This document shows positions 14,441 to 19,386 of a stretch of DNA of 19,386 bases, in pieces. The notes beneath the pieces are model-generated. The model did no database searches. It was not told the origin of the DNA and saw only the letters and a list, made by a program, of their open reading frames with translations. How positions within the stretch are numbered: position 1 is the first letter of the stretch; each line of letters begins with the position of its first letter. Source of the stretch: Deltaproteobacteria bacterium (GTDB taxonomy: Bacteria; Bdellovibrionota; UBA1018); the NCBI GenBank assembly GCA_013286765.1, contig JABDFB010000037.1:1-19386 (forward strand). Reading direction: 5' to 3'. The translations under genes were made by a program, and so were the position numbers.

Positions 14441-16705
14441 ATGAAAAGTAGAAAGTTTTCAGGGTTGCTGTTTGTCGTAGGTATTTTAGCCAACGCCAGT
14501 CTTGCACTGGCAATGGAAGATAAGAAAGGCGAACAGCATCATACGGCCCTTGGTGAGGGGACTCCTCTTTCTCCTCCAAGTGATAGTTCATTTAAAACGG
14601 TTAGATCGGATGGTTCGGTCAGTTCCTCTAGTGCATCGGACGGAGAGGGATATTCAGAAACTACTCCCATGTCCTGGGCAGACACAGGGACGAGTAGTGC
14701 CAAGCAAAAGCGTAATGGTAACTTCTCGCATGCATCAGAAAACAGTCCACTTTCGCCGTCTTCGGGGTCTGGCTATGGTTCATTTGAGAATTCTAGTAGA
14801 ACTTTTCGGCCGATTACTCAGTCGCTGACTACTGAATTCAAGGATAGTGGAAATTCCAAAAATAGCAGTCCCCCTTCCCATACCGATTCCGATAAACCAA
14901 AGTCCGGCAAGATTCGTGATTTTCTAGACCGCGTTTCGCATTTCGCAAGAGAGACAGCAGCAAACGAGCTGAAGAGCATTGAAACCGACGAGAGCGAGTT
15001 GGAAAGCGATGAAAAAAGAAAAATTAGAATACTCAAGGAAAGCATTAGCAATCTAAAAGAGACGGGCAGAGCTTTATTCTCCGCCGCCCAGGTTTTAGAC
15101 GCAGAGGCAAGAGGGGTAGATTTTGCGGAAGGAGCAGTTTCTAGGGAAGAAGTGGATTCTACGGAATCGAAAGGAGAAGCTCTCTTCAATTTTGGAAATT
15201 TACGAATTACTGGGGCAGAAACGTCGGATCAAATTAGAAATTCGAATTTCGAAGCGCGTGAGGTTCTGTATAAGGGAAATAGCACACCTATTTCAGAAGT
15301 AATCGGAGCAACGAAACAAACTTCTTCGGACGGAGTGACCTCCGGTGCTGACTTGCCGGGGTTACGGTTAAAAGAATCAGATCGTCTTGAATTGCAAGGA
15401 ATAGAGAAAAAGCTCGAAGCAGTTAGCGATAAAAGTCCAGAGCAACAAACTCTATTTAGATTGGCACGAACTGCACTCAGCCTAGAAAAGATAGGCCAAC
15501 GTTCTCCGCTTAGCCTAGGAAAGCTAGGTAAACATGCTGAAAAATTTATCACTATTCAAGCTGCCAAAGTTAACTTTACAAGTGTAGTAAATTTACGGGA
15601 CAGGCTAATCAAAGTTGCAAAGGAATTAAATAAAAACTTAAATCATGTTGAAGCTTTAGAAGTAGCGAGGAAGCAAGCTAAGCTCAAAGACAGAGTTTAT
15701 GGGAGTGTGGCAGCCTATACAATGGCAGAAATGGTGACTCGTTTCGATAATCAACCGGCGGGTACAGTTGATACGATCAGCCGATATAATCTCACGACTC
15801 CAAAAGAAATGCGTGCCATTCGTGATAGGGCAGTTGATGCAATTGCCGGTGTTTTCAGTAATATCGGTGTAGTGCCGGAAAAAGGTACCGAGCGTCTTCG
15901 TGAGGCAGATTTCGATCACTATCGAGTGAATTATCAAGGACATCAAACGTCAATCACTAACGTGTTACGAAAAGTTAAATACCCGGTTTCTACTCAAGCT
16001 ACAGCTCCCGAGAAAGATCTTACCTTGTCAGATGCGGATCGTACAAAAATGCAAGAAATCGCCAAAACGGCGGTAAAGGTACTAGATGCTGGTGATAATG
16101 ATGCCCAGCGTTCCCTGTTTGAATTAGCGACGATTGCGTTGAATCTTGAGGAGATGTTTCAAGTTGACGGCAAGAGTGTTGTCTCTGGTGACAAACGTTA
16201 TACCTTAGCCAGTGTTAAGAATCTTCAAAGCAATGCTGTGCGAATTGCAAAAGAATTGGAGTTAGCTGCTAACGAAATGGAGAGACTAAAGGCAGAAAGA
16301 AGAGCTAGCCCTGCTTCGTGCTGGACTGGAATGACAGATCAATTTGACAGTATCGTTCACGGTATCGCGAAGATCTGTATGTCTCTTCAAAAGGATGAAG
16401 AAGACAAAGCGGATAAAAGTGATAAGGACATGCCGAGTTTTGTCGAGACGGATTTGGGGGACAAAACATGGAATTTGCTGGGATCGAGAGACGAGCAAAT
16501 TAAGAGCGAAAAAGCAAATAAGGAAATAGATCTAGACAGAGTACGCGAGCTTGAGGAAATGCCTTACGGCGCCGGAGACGTCGTCAATAACTATTTAGTG
16601 TTGCTTCATGGTAAGGATCCAGAGCTTGGGAAAGCAAAGAAGAAGAAATCGTTTCGCACCCGTCGCTGGAAGTGGGGCAGTCTTTCCGCCCAGGTCAGTA
16701 AATAA
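14441..16705 (+). CDS. Large exported protein with internal duplication, unknown function
   Basis: 754 residues. Signal peptide MKSRKFSGLLFVVGILANAS, probably cut at ALA-MED (24/25). Residues 30-155 are disordered and Ser/Thr/Gly-rich (SDSSFKTV, SGSGYGSFENSS). A helical, charged part follows from 157. Residues 251-406 and 472-616 are diverged copies of one module: SPEQQTLFRLARTALSLEKI aligns with NDAQRSLFELATIALNLEEM, and NLRDRLIKVAKEL with NLQSNAVRIAKEL. The end is Lys-rich with KKKKSFRTRRWKWGS. No known domain is recognised. The plan (signal peptide, disordered linker, helical repeats) resembles exported effector or surface proteins. A GAGAGAG ribosome-binding region precedes the ATG. Neighbouring kinase and homeodomain genes share the export signal. 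Confidence 0.8.
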   Translation: MKSRKFSGLLFVVGILANASLALAMEDKKGEQHHTALGEGTPLSPPSDSSFKTVRSDGSVSSSSASDGEGYSETTPMSWADTGTSSAKQKRNGNFSHASENSPLSPSSGSGYGSFENSSRTFRPITQSLTTEFKDSGNSKNSSPPSHTDSDKPKSGKIRDFLDRVSHFARETAANELKSIETDESELESDEKRKIRILKESISNLKETGRALFSAAQVLDAEARGVDFAEGAVSREEVDSTESKGEALFNFGNLRITGAETSDQIRNSNFEAREVLYKGNSTPISEVIGATKQTSSDGVTSGADLPGLRLKESDRLELQGIEKKLEAVSDKSPEQQTLFRLARTALSLEKIGQRSPLSLGKLGKHAEKFITIQAAKVNFTSVVNLRDRLIKVAKELNKNLNHVEALEVARKQAKLKDRVYGSVAAYTMAEMVTRFDNQPAGTVDTISRYNLTTPKEMRAIRDRAVDAIAGVFSNIGVVPEKGTERLREADFDHYRVNYQGHQTSITNVLRKVKYPVSTQATAPEKDLTLSDADRTKMQEIAKTAVKVLDAGDNDAQRSLFELATIALNLEEMFQVDGKSVVSGDKRYTLASVKNLQSNAVRIAKELELAANEMERLKAERRASPASCWTGMTDQFDSIVHGIAKICMSLQKDEEDKADKSDKDMPSFVETDLGDKTWNLLGSRDEQIKSEKANKEIDLDRVRELEEMPYGAGDVVNNYLVLLHGKDPELGKAKKKKSFRTRRWKWGSLSAQVSK

Positions 16706-16759
16706 TTAGTACCCCGAAACCAGTTAAGGAATTCTGGGTACGGGACTATATTGTGCGAT

Positions 16760-17194
16760 TTACTCTGCAGCAGGATTCACTGCTGACTTGAGTGAGAGGG
16801 TGCAGGATATTTCTTCCTCCTCTCCGAAGAAACCGTCGTTTAGCACTGAGCGAGTAGGTTTGTTTTTTTTATCGAACGATGACATCAAGAATCTGGGCCC
16901 GTCCAAGGCCAACGCCAGACCCCAGCCATCGTCAATGTCTACGGCGAAAGCGGTAAACCCAGTCGGGTCCTCGCTTTCAGAGACATCCAATTGCTTGCCA
17001 TCTTTATAAATGTCCACTGAATATTGTGCGTTTGCGCCCCTGTCTTCTAGTTTTTTATTAATACGCGTCTCATAGGTAAGTCCGGTTTCTGAACATACAT
17101 ATGTTGCTCCTTCTAAATTTGGTGGCACCTCCGCATGTGCCAGACTTGCCACTAGCAGATAACCAAACAAACACCATTTCCCTTGTCTAAACAT
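16760..17194 (-). CDS. Small exported protein, probably disulfide-bonded
   Basis: I place the start at 17194, giving 144 residues, because AGGAG lies about nine bases upstream and the protein then begins with a signal peptide (MFRQGKWCLFGYLLVASLAH, cut at AHA-EVP). The frame stays open another 54 codons upstream, but those are Cys/Tyr-rich and unlikely. The mature protein is beta-rich (TYVCSETG, YSVDIYKDGKQL, GWGLALALDGPRFLM) with two cysteines, in YVC and ISC, which probably pair in the periplasm. No family recognised. Confidence 0.7.
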   Translation of the reverse strand: MFRQGKWCLFGYLLVASLAHAEVPPNLEGATYVCSETGLTYETRINKKLEDRGANAQYSVDIYKDGKQLDVSESEDPTGFTAFAVDIDDGWGLALALDGPRFLMSSFDKKNKPTRSVLNDGFFGEEEEISCTLSLKSAVNPAAE

Positions 17195-17290
17195 AGTCAC
17201 TATCTCCTGATGATTTTTTGAGTATGCCTTGTATACCCCACGCGGATAAACCACATCATAAAACAGGGTGCAACACAAAACGCATGATAT

Positions 17291-17304
17291 TGTATGTAAA
17301 TACA
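17291..17304. promoter_or_regulatory. Small dyad in the divergent intergenic region
   Basis: TGTAT-GTAA-ATACA is a perfect five-base dyad between two divergent genes. It could be an operator; a chance AT-rich dyad is equally possible. Confidence 0.25.
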
Positions 17305-17385
17305 TTTTCGCGCCGTGCCGAAAAAAATAGCGATTGAGTTGTTCATCCCGTTGCAAATGGTGAGTGGTCTTAATAAACTATATGT

Positions 17386-17568
17386 ATGAAAAAACTCTCG
17401 ATCTTGTGGATTTTATTACTTCTTACTTCGTGTGCCGATATGAAGGTTCTGAAGGAACCGCCACGAGAAGAAAAGCCCCGAAAAGGAATTAGCCTGAACG
17501 GGAACTTCGTAAATGGCGGAGTTCAAGTTCAGAAGGTAGGCTCTGGTGTGAAGCCAGGCATGGGATAA
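17386..17568 (+). CDS. Small lipoprotein
   Basis: 60 residues with a clear lipoprotein signal: MKKLSILWILLLLTSCADMK, lipobox LTSC with lipidated Cys16. Asp at +2 after ADM is not immediate (Ala follows Cys), so an outer-membrane destination is likely. The mature part is basic and Gly-rich (GISLNGNFVNGGVQVQKVG). No Shine-Dalgarno sequence precedes the ATG, but TTGCAA-N17-TAAACT upstream would start transcription about at the ATG. Its stop overlaps the start of another ORF, so it may be one half of an interrupted gene. Confidence 0.65.
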   Translation: MKKLSILWILLLLTSCADMKVLKEPPREEKPRKGISLNGNFVNGGVQVQKVGSGVKPGMG

Positions 17569-17684
17569 TGACATTTGGGGAGTTCGGCCCCACTGAAGAA
17601 AAGGCCAAAGCTGCCGCTCTAGATAAATGCCATTCGATGTTTAAGGATGGACCTTGCGAGGTAGCCTCTTGCAAACCCGCCTAA
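17568..17684 (+). CDS. Short ORF overlapping the lipoprotein stop, possibly the frameshifted remainder
   Basis: The ATG shares its A with the TAA of the lipoprotein gene (TAATG). The 38 residues include GPTEEKAKAAALDKCHSMFK and GPCEVASCKPA. Three cysteines and the Ala-rich helix resemble the end of small exported DUF4189-like proteins (weak, by eye). Two readings are possible: a translationally coupled second peptide, which would lack its own export signal, or the C-terminus of the lipoprotein after a frameshift. The second explains the periplasm-style cysteines better. Confidence 0.5.
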   Translation: MTFGEFGPTEEKAKAAALDKCHSMFKDGPCEVASCKPA

Positions 17685-17688
17685 CTCT

Positions 17689-18258
17689 TTAGAACGTTGC
17701 TTTTAGATCCTGAAAAGGTTCTCGAAGAGCTTTCCGTGGATATCGAGGGGGCGGAGAGGTAAGTGGCACGTCAACCAGGGTGGATACGTCCACAGGCAGA
17801 TTTGTCGGGATTCGACATGGTTCCACTGGAGATATGGATTCACCTGGGCTCGGGGCAGTTTGGTTTTCTGAGGCATCGGACGATTGTGCTGAGACTCTTC
17901 GTGTTGCTATCCGTGGCGCAGACGGGGCGAGCGTGAGTGATTCAGAGTCCGAATCATCTTGAATACCCATCGAAGCTCTATCTAATGGATTCCGTCCGAA
18001 TGGAAATCGTGCAAATCTATTGCTGCAAAAGTTTGCCAGCTTTTGACAGGTACTAGAGAGGCAAGCTTTCATTTTTTCACAGAACGAAAGCTCGGGCGGA
18101 TAATAGGGTAGAAGTGCATTGTTTGATTCTACCACCCTTGCCGGTGGTAGTTTTATGTTCTCAGGAAATTTAGTAAGAGTCTGATCCATTGCCCAGGTAT
18201 TCAGTGAAATCAAAGTAACAAGAAGCAAAAACAGGAACTTATGCAATCTAGAAATCAT
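17689..18258 (-). CDS. Exported proline/serine-rich protein, unknown function
   Basis: 189 residues with a signal peptide (MISRLHKFLFLLLVTLISLN, cut at TWA-MDQ). Residues 58-80 form a cysteine-rich helix (FCEKMKACLSSTCQKLANFC). The rest is disordered: DDSDSESLTLAPSAPR, SAQSSDASENQTAPSPGES, then a proline-rich end (LTSPPPRYPRK). AGAGGA lies nine bases before the ATG. Its stop is four bases from the convergent small ORF. Architecture is like the larger effector-type proteins here, but no domain is known. Confidence 0.7.
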   Translation of the reverse strand: MISRLHKFLFLLLVTLISLNTWAMDQTLTKFPENIKLPPARVVESNNALLPYYPPELSFCEKMKACLSSTCQKLANFCSNRFARFPFGRNPLDRASMGIQDDSDSESLTLAPSAPRIATRRVSAQSSDASENQTAPSPGESISPVEPCRIPTNLPVDVSTLVDVPLTSPPPRYPRKALREPFQDLKATF

Positions 18259-18393
18259 ACTACTTTTTCCTCTTTTAGAGTTTTGACATTAGAATGCTGC
18301 CGCGATTATTTAGCATGGTTTCTAGAGCCTATTGCAGAAAAATGAGAAATCCGCAAGGTTAGAGAATGGACTGGCTGGAACAAGGAAAGTTTG

Positions 18394-18882
18394 TCATTCA
18401 GTAATTTCGCCGGGTAAATCGGAGCCCGACGTGTTTGGATCAGGTATGACGGGTGGGGGTGGCGCCTGGTTGTCTTCGCTTGGGGTGGGTTTAGTCGAAT
18501 AGTTTCGATCAAATTTCGAGCGGACTTCAGAAATGCCAAGGCTATCTTCTTTAAGCATTTGTGCCAGATCCTCTGGAATGGTCATTCGCGTATTCAGTCC
18601 TACGTAGACACCGCCGGTATTACCTTTAGGTGCAATTCCAAGCCATGAAACAAAAGCGCATCCACTTAGACGAATTAACTGTCCAACGAACTCCCGAATA
18701 TCTTTCTTTATGATACTAAATTTCAAAAAGCCTAGGTGAGTGCGAAAATGAGGGCCCGCATAAGGTTGTCCCAGCACATGGGAGCGCCCATAGTGATGGT
18801 ATGCTTCCTCTAATTCATGATTGTGAAGGGCAGTGTAGGCTTTGGCTAATTCTCTTTCGAAATGCTGATATTTCATTTTCAT
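18394..18882 (-). CDS. DUF3703 family protein
   Basis: 162 residues. The first 115 follow the DUF3703 pattern: FERELAKAYTALHNHELEEA, HYGRSHVLGQPYAGPHFRTHLG, DIREFVGQLIRLSG, SWLGIAPKGNTGGVYVGLN and IPEDLAQML. The conserved His residues suggest a metal site; the family function is unknown. The C-terminal 45 residues are an extra, disordered, Pro-rich tail (APPPPVIPDPNTS). No signal peptide. Two starts are possible, 18882 or 18876; AGAGGA is spaced better for the second. Confidence 0.82.
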   Translation of the reverse strand: MKMKYQHFERELAKAYTALHNHELEEAYHHYGRSHVLGQPYAGPHFRTHLGFLKFSIIKKDIREFVGQLIRLSGCAFVSWLGIAPKGNTGGVYVGLNTRMTIPEDLAQMLKEDSLGISEVRSKFDRNYSTKPTPSEDNQAPPPPVIPDPNTSGSDLPGEITE

Positions 18883-19364
18883 GTTTCCTCTAAGAGCGTC
18901 ACCATTTCAGCAATGGACGAGACTGTTTATAAGTGGATGATAGCATGTATCCATCTGAAAAAGAATATTAAGACTGAACTCGCAGGGTTGATTATGCCGT
19001 CCGGTTCTCTCCGAGTTTTGACGTAACGAATCGCCAAAATATATTAAAGATGTTTGTTCTCGCCCGGTTCCATTCGTCTACTCAGGGTAGATTTAAATCA
19101 TCAATTAATACAATAAAATTTCCGCGTCTGACTCAAATGCTGATCCGGATAGTTGCATTCTCATTTCAGGTGCTTATATTTGTTCGAAAGAGAAGATCTA
19201 AAGACTCAAGAAAATAGCTTTAATTTAGAAGTAAATCTATAAGCTGTACTAACAGCCTTCGGTCAACTATAATTAAATAGTTTTAAAATTATTATTCAAA
19301 ACATAAATACTATGTTAGGTGTTAGGTTATAAGTAAGTTTATAAATATTTAAGAGGTATAATCT
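18883..19364. other. 482-base gene-free region
   Basis: No frame on either strand is convincing. It becomes very AT-rich to the right. It contains a weak promoter-like pair, TTGACG (19018-19023), 16 bases, TATATT (19040-19045), and the dyad described separately. It probably carries the promoters for the DUF3703 gene and for the gene starting at 19365. Confidence 0.5.
19265..19282. promoter_or_regulatory. AACTAT dyad before the last gene
   Basis: AACTAT-AATTAA-ATAGTT is a perfect six-base dyad with a six-base centre, 82 bases before the ATG at 19365. Similar AACTAT pieces lie before the kinase and homeodomain genes. Confidence 0.35.
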
Positions 19365-19386
19365 ATGTCTAGGGTCATTTATCTGG
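19365..19386 (+). CDS. Start of a gene leaving the window
   Basis: ATG at 19365 opens MSRVIYL to the window edge. AAGAGG lies eight bases upstream, one of the better ribosome-binding sites here, after a long non-coding stretch. Only seven residues are visible, so no function can be given. Confidence 0.45.

Noticed and set aside
16709..16741. GTACCC/GGGTAC stem as terminator of the 754-residue gene
   Set aside because: Only six pairs with a 21-base loop and no U-tract.
17195..17356. Upstream extension of the exported protein at 16760..17194
   Set aside because: The extension has odd composition, and the internal ATG has a good Shine-Dalgarno sequence and begins a signal peptide.
1..19386. 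tRNA, rRNA or phage integrase/attachment sites
   Set aside because: No cloverleaf, rRNA core or integrase motif was recognised by eye on either strand.

Overview
The window looks like a bacterial chromosome segment from a Gram-negative organism. It is AT-rich, has Sec-type signal peptides and a lipobox, and carries a BlaI/BlaR1-type pair, a Kef-type antiporter, a REP-associated tyrosine transposase and DUF1275 and DUF3703 proteins. The density of exported eukaryotic-like proteins (ankyrin repeats, a complete protein kinase, a homeodomain-like protein, serine-rich effector-like proteins) suggests a lineage that lives with or on other cells. A Bdellovibrionota-like or other host-associated/predatory proteobacterium is my best guess. 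This is inference from gene content only; no rRNA or other phylogenetic marker is present.

Layout. Positions 1-2730: the end of an unknown gene, then two divergent cysteine-rich zinc-ribbon genes with identical cysteine spacing (the second short and ending inside a REP-like hairpin). Next is a REP-type transposase flanked by inverted GGGACGGAGTCC hairpins, then a DUF1275 membrane protein whose 3' end runs into a fragment of a second transposase copy. Positions 2850-5806: two small proteins of unknown function and a 668-residue exported protein with a TALE-like homeodomain, two C2HC zinc-finger-like motifs, basic NLS-like patches and two serine-rich minisatellites. Positions 5858-7973: a regulatory unit with two dyad operators inside a promoter, a BlaI repressor, and an overlapping M56 metallopeptidase whose sensor region is a lytic-transglycosylase (SLT) domain. 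A hairpin separates it from a convergent ankyrin gene. Positions 7993-11931: exported ankyrin protein, Kef-type K+/H+ antiporter and exported TraB/Tiki-family protein, all on the minus strand. Positions 12069-16705: an exported Ser/Thr kinase with all catalytic residues, a start-less remnant on the opposite strand, and a 754-residue exported protein with an internal duplication. Positions 16760-19386: small exported proteins, a lipoprotein with an overlapping downstream ORF, a DUF3703 protein, and the first codons of a gene leaving the window.

About half of the genes encode proteins with N-terminal export signals, and several have domains that make sense inside a eukaryotic cell rather than in a periplasm. 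The most notable items are the exported homeodomain/zinc-finger protein, the exported kinase, and the BlaI-M56-SLT pair, which looks like a peptidoglycan-sensing version of the beta-lactam sensor. TTAGTT half-sites like those in its operators recur upstream of the homeodomain gene and the 754-residue gene, so a regulatory link is possible but unproven.
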